Shown: positions 33,085 to 39,879 of the stretch, one piece after another
How positions within the stretch are numbered: position 1 is the stretch's first letter
How the letters are laid out: each line of letters starts with the position of its first letter
Virus record (IMG/VR): IMGVR_UViG_3300020452_000858
Span: 1 to 40,744 of that record
Strand: one strand, 5' to 3'
Length of the DNA stretch: 40,744 nt
From: a virus
Made by a program: the position numbers and the translations under genes
The notes under the pieces: model-generated
Seen by the model: only the letters and a program-made list of their open reading frames with translations
Database searches by the model: none
Told to the model about the DNA's origin: nothing

Positions 33085-33616
33085 CGATTGGCAAACAATC
33101 CATAGCAGCAAGCGACACGATTGGCAGACGCCACAGGGACTTTTTGAGTCTCTTGATCAGGTGTTCCGCTTTCAGCTCGACGCGGCGGCCAGCTCAGAAA
33201 ACAAGAAGTGCCAGCGGTATTTTTCGACAAGGCCTTTGTCGAATGCGTTTGATCATTCGTGGAATGTTGGCGGCTGGGTGTGGGTCAATCCTCCCTACGG
33301 CAAGCAGGTTGGGCGGTGGTTCGATAAGGCGATTTCAGAAAGTGAGAAGGGCGCACGCATTGTCATGATGTGCATGGCCTGCACAGAAACAAAGTGGTTC
33401 CAGTCCGCCTGGAATCACTGCGCCGAGATTTGGCTGTTGACGCCGCGCGTTAAGTTCGTGCAGCCAGGGGAAAAAACAGGGCCAGCACCAAAGGGCTCTG
33501 CATTGTATATCTTTGACCGTGTACACGTTCCGCGCGTGGTCAGGATGTTTGATTGGAAGCGGGGCGAATGGACAGGCAATGCGGAAGTGTTGCGGAAGTT
33601 TGGAGAGGAGAGATGA
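33074..33616 (+). CDS. Phage Dam-type DNA N6-adenine methyltransferase
   Basis: A 180-residue protein. I use the ATG at 33074, which overlaps the transglycosylase stop by 11 bases; a TTG/ATG 11 codons upstream would lie within that gene. Phage Dam family marks are present: DWQTPQGLFESL (residues 16-27), a short DAAASSENKKC segment in place of DPAA, and the catalytic WVNPPYGKQ (72-75 NPPY). These small enzymes methylate adenine, often GATC, to evade restriction or regulate packaging. The target is not known. A second, D12-type methyltransferase lies at 36.2 kb. Confidence 0.85.
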   Translation: MGADDWQTIHSSKRHDWQTPQGLFESLDQVFRFQLDAAASSENKKCQRYFSTRPLSNAFDHSWNVGGWVWVNPPYGKQVGRWFDKAISESEKGARIVMMCMACTETKWFQSAWNHCAEIWLLTPRVKFVQPGEKTGPAPKGSALYIFDRVHVPRVVRMFDWKRGEWTGNAEVLRKFGEER

Positions 33617-33768
33617 TTGGGGACCTGTCCGGGTCGATAGCGTTGACGAAGTAGGCGGTCCGCAATAAGGCCAGTAACCATTCTCGTTTCATCTAGCAGT
33701 TGCACCAATTTTAAACGCTAGAAAGATCAAGCACTTAAGAACTGTTTTCTTTTAATGTTCATTTTAAT

Positions 33769-33836
33769 TTGCAATGCACGTCAAAGGTGGATACGATATT
33801 CTTAAGAGTTGAGGGAAACAACAAACGGAGAAAAAA
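33769..33836 (+). promoter_or_regulatory. Early-type promoter with TGCAC-N7-GTGCA-like palindrome
   Basis: TTGCAA (33769-33774), then the palindrome TGCAC-N7-GTGGA (33775-33791, one mismatch), then TACGAT (33792-33797) as -10: a -35/-10 pair with 17-bp spacing whose spacer is the palindrome. The leader ends with GAAACAACAAACGGAGA before ATG at 33837. Compare the modules at 14283-14351 and 37445-37521. The 150 bases upstream (33617-33768) hold no gene; AACTGTTTTC at 33740 recurs at 37383. Confidence 0.6.
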
Positions 33837-34088
33837 ATGCTTACACGATTTGACTTCACGAAAAACGAAAGAGACCTACTGAATACCGCCGTGTCCTGTG
33901 GGCTTGTTGACCCCGTTGGATTGGCGTGCATAGTGGCGAGCCACGCAAACAGCATGGACGCGATTATCAGCAAGCTTTCCGAAATTTGTTGGACGCTTAG
34001 GACTGGCAGCGATGCAGAGCAGGAAACGAGATCACGATGGATTGATGCTTGTGATTATTTTCGTTTCATCGATGATGATCAAGGCTAG
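33837..34088 (+). CDS. Hypothetical small early protein
   Basis: An 83-residue protein at the head of the rightward early-type unit, with an ACGGAGA site identical in type to that of the leftward unit. It is mostly helical (LLNTAVSCGLVDPVGLACIVASHANSM, then AIISKLSEICWTLR) with an acidic end (CDYFRFIDDDQG). No family is recognised. It does not resemble its counterpart at 14067-14282. Confidence 0.65.
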   Translation: MLTRFDFTKNERDLLNTAVSCGLVDPVGLACIVASHANSMDAIISKLSEICWTLRTGSDAEQETRSRWIDACDYFRFIDDDQG

Positions 34089-34097
34089 GAAAAAGAG

Positions 34098-34184
34098 ATG
34101 CGGTCTTACAACAAAGAGCAGTACAAAGATTGGAGAACCACAAAACCCACACCGCATGACCCGTACGGGTTGAGAAAAGTTTGA
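34098..34184 (+). CDS. Micro-protein of 28 residues
   Basis: A 28-codon frame with a GGAAAAAGAG site 1-9 bases before its ATG. It encodes a basic, Pro/Tyr-rich peptide (RSYNKEQYKDWRTTKP, then HDPYGLRKV). It lies between the first gene of the unit and the hairpin leader of the GNAT gene. The clear ribosome site and position support translation, but the size makes it uncertain. Confidence 0.45.
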   Translation: MRSYNKEQYKDWRTTKPTPHDPYGLRKV

Positions 34185-34196
34185 AGATAAATAACA

Positions 34197-34231
34197 GTCG
34201 CCCTTCGGGGCGGCTTTCAATGGAGAGAAGG
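34197..34231 (+). promoter_or_regulatory. TTCG-loop hairpin and shared leader motif
   Basis: A 7-bp stem (GTCGCCC / GGGCGGC, one G-T pair) closes an exact TTCG loop, the most stable RNA tetraloop in this context. It is followed by TTTCAATGGAGAGAAGG and the start codon at 34232. The same block lies at 14020-14054 before an unrelated gene. A weak attenuator, RNA stability or processing element is possible. Confidence 0.55.
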
Positions 34232-34876
34232 ATGGAGAATTTAATCAAGTTACAGAAGGCGGGATTTCTGATTAGAAGGTTAGACTACGCAGTATCGCGC
34301 TCGTTTTGTTTTTGCGAAACATTCGGGCTTTTTAATGTTGATGGTGAGGCGTGTGGGCTTTTGCAGGTATCTCTCGACGAACCGCTTTCTCATGATTTAT
34401 CTGAGAAGGAGTTTCGCAACCATTTGTTCGATATTGGCGATTCGGTTGATAGTGATTGCGAAATAACGGCGGTTGAGATTTATGAAAAATTTAAGTCTGA
34501 CCCGAATTTTATGAATGATTTGCGCGGTGTTAGCTATTGGAGCCACGTTGATTATTGCTTTGTCAGCAAAGAATGCCGAGGGCAGGGGCTCGGCGCGCTG
34601 TTTTTGTTGGCGTATGTGGAAGGGTTCGCGCCTAGCCGAATCATTACAGCAATACCTGAACTAAAGAGCGCAAAGCTGATTGAATACTGGCAAAAGGTTG
34701 CGGGGTTTCAGCCGCTCAATCCGCTCAAACACGGGGGTCCAATTTTTATGTTTTCGCCGAACGACTCAAGCCTCGATTCTGTGGAGCGGTTGGGGGAATT
34801 GATGATGAGCCATAAACGAGAGGCTCATGGCGTAAGCTCGGATGATGACGACGCAGAATGGTTAAGCAAAAGGTAA
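34232..34876 (+). CDS. GNAT-family acetyltransferase
   Basis: A 214-residue protein starting at the ATG at 34232 with a GGAGAG site. The GNAT acetyl-CoA motif A is visible at residues about 105-125 (VDYCFVSKECRGQGLGALF, R/Q-x-x-G-x-G/A). A later segment (ITAIPELKSAKLIEYWQKVAGF) fits motif B. GNAT enzymes move acetyl from CoA to amines. In phages they may inactivate toxins, host factors or DNA-binding proteins. The substrate is unknown. The N-terminal 90 residues are divergent. It is translated from the leader shared with the 14-kb unit. Confidence 0.75.
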   Translation: MENLIKLQKAGFLIRRLDYAVSRSFCFCETFGLFNVDGEACGLLQVSLDEPLSHDLSEKEFRNHLFDIGDSVDSDCEITAVEIYEKFKSDPNFMNDLRGVSYWSHVDYCFVSKECRGQGLGALFLLAYVEGFAPSRIITAIPELKSAKLIEYWQKVAGFQPLNPLKHGGPIFMFSPNDSSLDSVERLGELMMSHKREAHGVSSDDDDAEWLSKR

Positions 34877-34885
34877 GGCAAGTTC

Positions 34886-35743
34886 ATGGCATATAAGCAA
34901 ACCAAAACAATTGGCGGCACTGCGGTGTCAGCTATTCTTGGAGTGAATAAGTGGGCCACGCCTTGGGATGCATGGCGGCGCATTTTGCACGGAGTGCAGG
35001 CAGAAACAAATGAGGCTATGGAGCGCGGGCTGCGTCTTGAAGGTCCGATTGCAGAAGTGTGGGCGATGGCTAGGGGGCAAGTTCTGGTGGAGCCTAGCGG
35101 TACGAGGATCGTGGATGGTGTGTTTAGTGCTACCGCGGACAGAGAAGTCTATGAAGGCGGTAAGCTTACGGCGCTAGTTGAAATTAAAACGGCCGGCACG
35201 TATGGGGTTTTGGACCCGTTGCCGCTGCACTATCAGTTGCAGGTTCAGCACTATCTTTGGGCGTATGATGTTGATGTGGCTCATTTGGTTGGGCTAAAAA
35301 CTGCGGACGAGTGTTACCGAATGTTGGATACGTACGGGGACGTTGACTTTGCATTAAGGCGCGGGGCCGCCAAGTTGGTTCATCATGAGATACAGCGTGA
35401 TCCAGAATATGCAGAGACCGTCATACCGTTTTTGCGTGATTGGTTTGAGCGGCACATTGTTAATGAAGAACCACCCGCGGTTGACGGCTCAGATGGTTGT
35501 AGGCACGGCCTGTTTGACTTGTATCGTGACCGCATGAAAGAGAGCGTTGCCGAGCCTGATCTTGACGAGCTGCTTTTACAAAGACAGCAAGTGCGCACGG
35601 CGGAGGCCGAGCATAAGTCAAGGCGGGACTTAGTAGAAAACAAGATCCGTGCAAAGATGGCGGACCGAAGAAAGGTCAGAGGTTCAGGCGTTTCGTGTAC
35701 GCTTTCCAAAAATAACCGCCTTACATTTAAGGAGATAGATTGA
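34886..35743 (+). CDS. YqaJ-type phage exonuclease/recombinase
   Basis: A 285-residue protein with the YqaJ nuclease pattern: GGTAVSAILGVNKWATPWDAW (residues 10-30), an acidic Glu near E52 (ERGLRLEGPIAE), D85 (ATADREV), and the ALVEIKTAG (E99/K101) and LQVQHYLWAYD blocks around 95-128. These make a PD-(D/E)xK-like active site. It is predicted to resect DNA ends 5' to 3', producing single strands for the ERF annealing protein at 7.7 kb, as in a lambda Red-like pair, although the two are not adjacent. The C-terminal part is helical and basic. It has only a weak ribosome site. Confidence 0.85.
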   Translation: MAYKQTKTIGGTAVSAILGVNKWATPWDAWRRILHGVQAETNEAMERGLRLEGPIAEVWAMARGQVLVEPSGTRIVDGVFSATADREVYEGGKLTALVEIKTAGTYGVLDPLPLHYQLQVQHYLWAYDVDVAHLVGLKTADECYRMLDTYGDVDFALRRGAAKLVHHEIQRDPEYAETVIPFLRDWFERHIVNEEPPAVDGSDGCRHGLFDLYRDRMKESVAEPDLDELLLQRQQVRTAEAEHKSRRDLVENKIRAKMADRRKVRGSGVSCTLSKNNRLTFKEID

Positions 35744-36204
35744 AATATAAGGCCTACAAAAAGGTCAAGGAGCAACTAAACCGTGCCAATCTTTCGCGGT
35801 GCGTCATGTATCAAGGCAACGGTGCTGGCAAAGGCGGGTATGGGCGCATCGTGGTGAAGAGCGGCGGCAAGTTTTTTAGCTATGCCGCGCACCGCATTGC
35901 ATATGAGTTAAAGAATGGCGCAATCACGGAAGGCTGTGTGGTTAGACACAAGTGTCACAATCCACGATGCATAAACCCGCGGCACCTTGAAGTCGGCACA
36001 CATAAAGACAACGCGCAGGATAGGGTGAAAGCAGGCAGAAGCGCAACACAGAAGGGTGCCCAAAACGGCAACGCGAAAACGACCGCAGGCGACCGTGTTG
36101 TCATTCGGCAAAGGCGAGCGGCCGGCGAAACACTAAAGACAATTGCTGCGGACTATGGCATACATCTGTCTACAGTGTACGCTATAATGAAAAGCGAGAA
36201 TTGA
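35740..36204 (+). CDS. HNH endonuclease with C-terminal helix-turn-helix
   Basis: A 154-residue protein started at the TTG overlapping the previous stop, with an AAGGAGA site. It has a homing-type HNH layout: H51/R52 and H70, C72, C77, N79, H82 (VVRHKCHNPRCINPRHLEVGTHKDN), then a basic middle and a C-terminal helix-turn-helix (AGETLKTIAADYGIHLSTVYAIMKS, about 128-152). It is probably a DNA nicking or cutting enzyme. Such genes often spread between phages; lack of its own control signals suggests it is integrated within the operon. A packaging nuclease is another possibility but it is not next to terminase. Confidence 0.8.
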   Translation: MKYKAYKKVKEQLNRANLSRCVMYQGNGAGKGGYGRIVVKSGGKFFSYAAHRIAYELKNGAITEGCVVRHKCHNPRCINPRHLEVGTHKDNAQDRVKAGRSATQKGAQNGNAKTTAGDRVVIRQRRAAGETLKTIAADYGIHLSTVYAIMKSEN

Positions 36205-36992
36205 TGCGGTCCCCATTACGATACCCAGGCGGTAAGACGCGAGCCCGATCAATCATCGTACCACAGCTTACAAGGCAGCGCGCCACACGGCTGATTTCGC
36301 CCTTTATTGGCGGCGGCTCTGTTGAGCTGGCCTGGTTGTCTGCCAATCTGCACGGCGTGGCTGAATGCTTTGATCTCTATGAGCCGCTGGCAGAGTTCTG
36401 GCGATACCTTTTGACTGACCCGCAGGGCGTTGCGACTTTGGCAAAGATGCATATGCCCTGTGAGCGTGATTTGTTTTACAAGCTGCAGAACAAACTCGGA
36501 GAGCTTCAAGGCATCGAAAAGGCGGCGGCGTTCTTTGTCTTGAATCGCTGTTCATTTTCAGGCGCAACCAATAGCGGCGGCATGTCACCAGGGCATCCAC
36601 GGTTTACAGAGTCGAGCATTGACCGCGTGCGAAATTTCCGCGCGCCTTGGCTTAGGGTCAGACGTTACGACGCGTTTGAGCTGTTGGCAGAGCTGGCAGA
36701 CGAAAGCCCAGACAATAAAGTCATCTACCTTGATCCGCCGTATGCAATCAACGGCTCAACGCTTTATGGCGACAAGGGCAGCACACACAAACGATTTGAT
36801 CACGAACTGTTTTCAACACTCTTCCATGAGCTAAGCGCGAAAGGCTGGCGAATGCTTATGTCTTACAACGATTGTGAAAGCATACGGGCGCTGTATAATG
36901 AGGCGCGAATAGAGACCGCAGCGTGGTCCTATGGTATGCGTGCAGGCGATTCGTCTGAGGTTTTAATTTATTCGGAGACGTGGAACCAATGA
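36204..36992 (+). CDS. dam: D12-class DNA adenine methyltransferase
   Basis: A 262-residue protein started at the ATG in a TGATG overlap with the HNH stop. The SAM-binding motif is PFIGGGSVEL (residues 33-42), preceded by SPLRYPGGK (3-11), and the catalytic motif is IYLDPPY (174-180). D12 enzymes methylate adenine, commonly in GATC. Together with the other Dam-type gene at 33.1 kb, the phage has two unrelated adenine methyltransferases. It overlaps the next gene by 4 bases. Roles may be restriction evasion or marking DNA for packaging. Confidence 0.9.
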   Translation: MRSPLRYPGGKTRARSIIVPQLTRQRATRLISPFIGGGSVELAWLSANLHGVAECFDLYEPLAEFWRYLLTDPQGVATLAKMHMPCERDLFYKLQNKLGELQGIEKAAAFFVLNRCSFSGATNSGGMSPGHPRFTESSIDRVRNFRAPWLRVRRYDAFELLAELADESPDNKVIYLDPPYAINGSTLYGDKGSTHKRFDHELFSTLFHELSAKGWRMLMSYNDCESIRALYNEARIETAAWSYGMRAGDSSEVLIYSETWNQ

Positions 36993-37360
36993 AGCTGCCA
37001 ATCGAAATTGAAAACAGCCGTGTTCCTGTGTGGCTGTCTTATCTTGCGCCAATTGAGATTTATGCATTTAGCTTTGGCCCGTTCATCTGGTGCCGTGGGA
37101 TATTTTCCACCAGGCTCCGAAACCATGAGACCATCCATTGGCGCCAGCAGCTTGAGTGCCTTTTTGTCGGGCAGTGGATTTTGTACGCGTTGCTGTGGTT
37201 TTGTATGCTCATTAAATACCGTGGCAACATGCGCGCAGCTTATCGCAACGTGGCTTTTGAAAGAGAGGCGTATGCGAATGACATTGATCCGCACTACCTT
37301 CACGGGCGAAAAATGTACGCGTGGGTTGGGTACATTATAAAAAACGACGGCGAGCCGTAA
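36989..37360 (+). CDS. Membrane protein with HExxH motif
   Basis: A 123-residue protein in an ATGA overlap with the methyltransferase. It has the zinc-protease signature HETIH (about residue 47, in LRNHETIHWRQQ). A membrane segment (FVGQWILYALLWFCMLIKYRG, about 58-78) follows, and then FEREAYAND (about 92-100), where a Glu could be the third metal ligand. This resembles small membrane-bound HExxH proteins found in some bacteria and phages. It may be a site-specific protease; without the active-site context this is tentative. It ends the rightward operon before the next palindrome promoter. Confidence 0.6.
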   Translation: MKLPIEIENSRVPVWLSYLAPIEIYAFSFGPFIWCRGIFSTRLRNHETIHWRQQLECLFVGQWILYALLWFCMLIKYRGNMRAAYRNVAFEREAYANDIDPHYLHGRKMYAWVGYIIKNDGEP

Positions 37361-37444
37361 GATTTCGGACGCGCATAAGTAACTGTTTTCATTGATATTG
37401 TTTGGCGCCTGCAAAATTATTCTGGCATTCACTGCATTTTCTTC

Positions 37445-37521
37445 TTTACGAATGCACGGATAAAGTGCAATAAATAGACATGGGAAACGAAACACAAAAC
37501 ACAAGCAACGGAGAGAGCAAA
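37445..37521 (+). promoter_or_regulatory. Early-type promoter with TGCAC-N7-GTGCA palindrome
   Basis: A perfect TGCAC-N7-GTGCA (37453-37469) is preceded by TTTACG (37445-37450) and followed by ATAAATAG, in the -10 position. The leader carries CAAGCAACGGAGA before the ATG at 37522. This is the third copy of the module at 14.3 and 33.8 kb. The 84 bases before it (37361-37444) contain no gene; AACTGTTTTC at 37383-37392 is repeated from 33740. Confidence 0.6.
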
Positions 37522-37962
37522 ATGCGGAACATCACAATTGAATCAGTGAGAGCACTTTACAGCAACAGCAACTTTGTTGCGTTGGTCGAAGACGTGAGGC
37601 AGTGCCGAGTAGAAGCGGCGCAGATGCGAAACGTGGTTGACGCGTACACGCTGCCAGTTTTTGAGAGCTTTGATCTCGTTGATGATTTCACAGGCGGGAA
37701 GATTGAGCGCATGGAGGACGCCTGGAACGCCAGCGATGAATTATTTGGCGCGTATAACGACAAGTGCATTGAAGCGGCGCACGCGGCCGGCTTTGCGCAT
37801 CTTGGCGACAGTTGCCCCGCGTTGATTGCAGAGAACAAGCGCAGCAAGGCAGAGTCAGCACTGGTCGAAATGGCGTGCGCCGCGTGGGGGTTTAACCGCG
37901 TCTACAATCTAGACCTAAGCAACCGCTTACTTTCGATGCTCATGAAGCAGTTGCGAGACTAA
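37522..37962 (+). CDS. Hypothetical early-type protein
   Basis: A 146-residue protein started at the ATG at 37522 because CGGAGAGA is directly upstream. It is helical and acidic with some Cys (RQCRVEAAQMRNVVDAYTLP, ALVEMACAAWGFNRVYNLD). No family is recognised. It is the first gene of the third palindrome-controlled unit and is followed by a TACG-loop hairpin. Confidence 0.65.
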   Translation: MRNITIESVRALYSNSNFVALVEDVRQCRVEAAQMRNVVDAYTLPVFESFDLVDDFTGGKIERMEDAWNASDELFGAYNDKCIEAAHAAGFAHLGDSCPALIAENKRSKAESALVEMACAAWGFNRVYNLDLSNRLLSMLMKQLRD

Positions 37963-37969
37963 CCAGCCC

Positions 37970-37987
37970 GCCGCCCTACGGGGCGGC
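37970..37987 (+). terminator. TACG-loop GC hairpin, attenuator or terminator
   Basis: A perfect 7-bp stem (GCCGCCC / GGGCGGC) with a TACG loop, a UNCG-class tetraloop. The trailing sequence is only ATTTG, so termination would be partial. It stands 8 bases after the early gene stop and before the gene at 38053, mirroring the TTCG hairpins at 14.0 and 34.2 kb. Confidence 0.55.
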
Positions 37988-38052
37988 ATTTGCACATTGC
38001 GCGGTCAATGTGATATTATTGATGGGGCACTGTGGCCCTAGGAGGTTGCAAA

Positions 38053-38214
38053 ATGGCGTCATTAAGATATGTGAAATTTCACGGTGTTACGCTTGCAAAG
38101 GTGTGTGATTGGTTCACTTCGCAGGGTTACACTATAGACGGAGACAAGGCGACATCAAGGTGCGGCTTACGTGTTTGGTGTTTTGATGGTCACATGGCGG
38201 TGCGTGTAGTATAG
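38053..38214 (+). CDS. Small hypothetical protein with strong ribosome site
   Basis: A 53-residue protein. The ATG at 38053 follows a near-perfect AGGAGG site, so this start is well supported; the upstream codons are leader. It contains YVKFHGVTLAKVCDWFTSQGYTI followed by GDKATSRCGLRVWCFDGHM, with two Cys and mixed alpha/beta content. Function is unknown. Confidence 0.6.
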   Translation: MASLRYVKFHGVTLAKVCDWFTSQGYTIDGDKATSRCGLRVWCFDGHMAVRVV

Positions 38215-38221
38215 ATGCTGT

Positions 38222-38407
38222 ATGTCTGACAAATCAAAGCAAGCAATGATCAAGACCTGGCGTGCAGGCTATCCGCCTGGCACACCCTGCGGGCCGATGA
38301 GTCTTCCTGTATCTTACAGCGTTCTTTATTATCAGGGGAAGAACCAGAAGCTAGTCAAGGCCAATCAGGGTGTGAGCCGTTCACGCGCTCACAATCCGCA
38401 GGACTAG
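38222..38407 (+). CDS. Small hypothetical protein
   Basis: A 61-residue basic protein starting 7 bases after the preceding stop. It has no recognised motif (MIKTWRAGYPPGTPCGP, then a Lys/Gln-rich end). Its TAG stop lies on the palindrome CTAG, also used as the stop of the convergent terminase gene. No clear ribosome site. Translation is plausible, not certain. Confidence 0.45.
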   Translation: MSDKSKQAMIKTWRAGYPPGTPCGPMSLPVSYSVLYYQGKNQKLVKANQGVSRSRAHNPQD

Positions 38408-39879
38408 CGCATGTCACCAGGGCGCACAATTTGGCGCTCTGTGGCGCTTCCGCTTTTAAATGCGGCGGCTGCGTTGCGCACAGCTTCAGAACCGGCCCAG
38501 CGGGCGTTTATCGCCCAGTATCGCAAAGCGTCGCACGCATGGTCATGTACTCCGTCTTTCTTTGGAATGTCACGGCTGCCCGTCTGCCATTTGTAATTCG
38601 TGACAGACTTGGCAAATGAACGGCCGCCCGTCTGCGTGCCGTAGTTCCAAAGCTGGTGCGAGCATAGCAAGCGACGTTCGCCCGCGTTGGTTTCCATGAG
38701 TCGCCACAATAGACGGATGCCTGCATTAATGTCGATTCGCCCAGGCTGGTCGGTGAACGCTACACGCAGACCGAGCCCGCCTGCATCAGGTGCGGCTTGC
38801 ACGTCTGACATCGCGCTGGTCATGTTTTGGTCGTCTCGCATATTACGCCCAGCGCGGTCACCGTATGCAATGTGACAGGGGATTGATCCCAATGGCAAGT
38901 CAGCGGTTCGATATGCTGGCCAGATGCCAGGGATACCAAAAGACGGTACGCCTTTCCGCAGCATGCCGCACAAATCAAAAACGCTTGCGCGGTCTGGGTT
39001 TGCTTCGCTCCAAATCACGTCGGCGCCATTCTCTCCGATTCTTGGATCATGCGAGATGACGAGCGCAGACGGTGAGCGCACCCCGAAGTCCATTGTGACC
39101 ATCGTGCGCATCCACGGAAGGGGCCGCCATGATGGTGGCGTAATATTTCCGCGCGGGTATTCTTCGGGGCTCCACGTATCAAAGACAGCTCCCGCAGGGC
39201 TTTGCGGAATGCAAAGAATGTTTTCAAGATACTCACGGCGCGAAAGCGTGCCAACCCAGTCATCAAAGTTTGGCAGGTTCTCACGGTTGACGGTAGACGG
39301 ACAGAGAAACCCGACGCCACCGCGGTCTTCAGCGAACCGAATTTGCCACGGGTCATAGGTCGGCTTTCCCATAAGACACAATCGACCAGGGTTGCCAGAA
39401 CGCACACGACCCAACATTGCGCTACCCACCTCAGACTCTAAGACTTGCGCCTCGTCAAGTATTCCCCAACCACAGTCGGGACCTTCGAGAGAGTTTGCGG
39501 CCATGCTTTTGCCGCTGGGACGTTTCCAAGATAGAGCCCAGACAAGCGTTTGCTTTCCGTTCTTTGTTGGGCTTTTCCAATGGGGCGCGGGTTGTCCCTT
39601 GTATGCGTGATGATACACCCAGCCGAGCGGCTCAAGCAGCGCAGCCATTTCGGTGGCGATTGTTCGCGCACCGCGGCCCATTGAATCAGTGACATAGAAG
39701 CCATTGATGCCTGGGTCGTCTTCGTGTGACAGGTGGCAAAGCATAGCCACAAGGCGCGTTTTCCCTACACCCCAGCCACCGCACATCGAGACAATCGGAA
39801 ACCGCTTAGACAGCCAAAGCGCAATGAATTTCATCTGCCCTTTGTTTGGCTTAAACTCTGACAGAATGTTGTCAATCAT
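38404..39879 (-). CDS. terL: Terminase large subunit
   Basis: A 491-residue protein with the full TerL plan. Walker A is at 34-41 (GGWGVGKT) and Walker B at 138-145 (WGILDEAQ). A nuclease domain starts near D264 (VTMDFGVRSPSAL) and continues to DHACDALRYW near residue 457. It cuts concatemers and pumps DNA into the procapsid. The start overlaps the small subunit stop. The remainder (about 225-260) is a linker. It is the clearest taxonomic marker of the phage. Oriented leftward, with the presumed portal gene beyond the right edge or the left one. Confidence 0.95.
   Translation of the reverse strand: MIDNILSEFKPNKGQMKFIALWLSKRFPIVSMCGGWGVGKTRLVAMLCHLSHEDDPGINGFYVTDSMGRGARTIATEMAALLEPLGWVYHHAYKGQPAPHWKSPTKNGKQTLVWALSWKRPSGKSMAANSLEGPDCGWGILDEAQVLESEVGSAMLGRVRSGNPGRLCLMGKPTYDPWQIRFAEDRGGVGFLCPSTVNRENLPNFDDWVGTLSRREYLENILCIPQSPAGAVFDTWSPEEYPRGNITPPSWRPLPWMRTMVTMDFGVRSPSALVISHDPRIGENGADVIWSEANPDRASVFDLCGMLRKGVPSFGIPGIWPAYRTADLPLGSIPCHIAYGDRAGRNMRDDQNMTSAMSDVQAAPDAGGLGLRVAFTDQPGRIDINAGIRLLWRLMETNAGERRLLCSHQLWNYGTQTGGRSFAKSVTNYKWQTGSRDIPKKDGVHDHACDALRYWAINARWAGSEAVRNAAAAFKSGSATERQIVRPGDMR

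Noticed and set aside
33617-33768. Possible tRNA or structured RNA in the 220-base gap
   Set aside because: No cloverleaf, no T-loop GGTTCGA-type sequence and only short GC stems; nothing supported beyond the repeated AACTGTTTTC.
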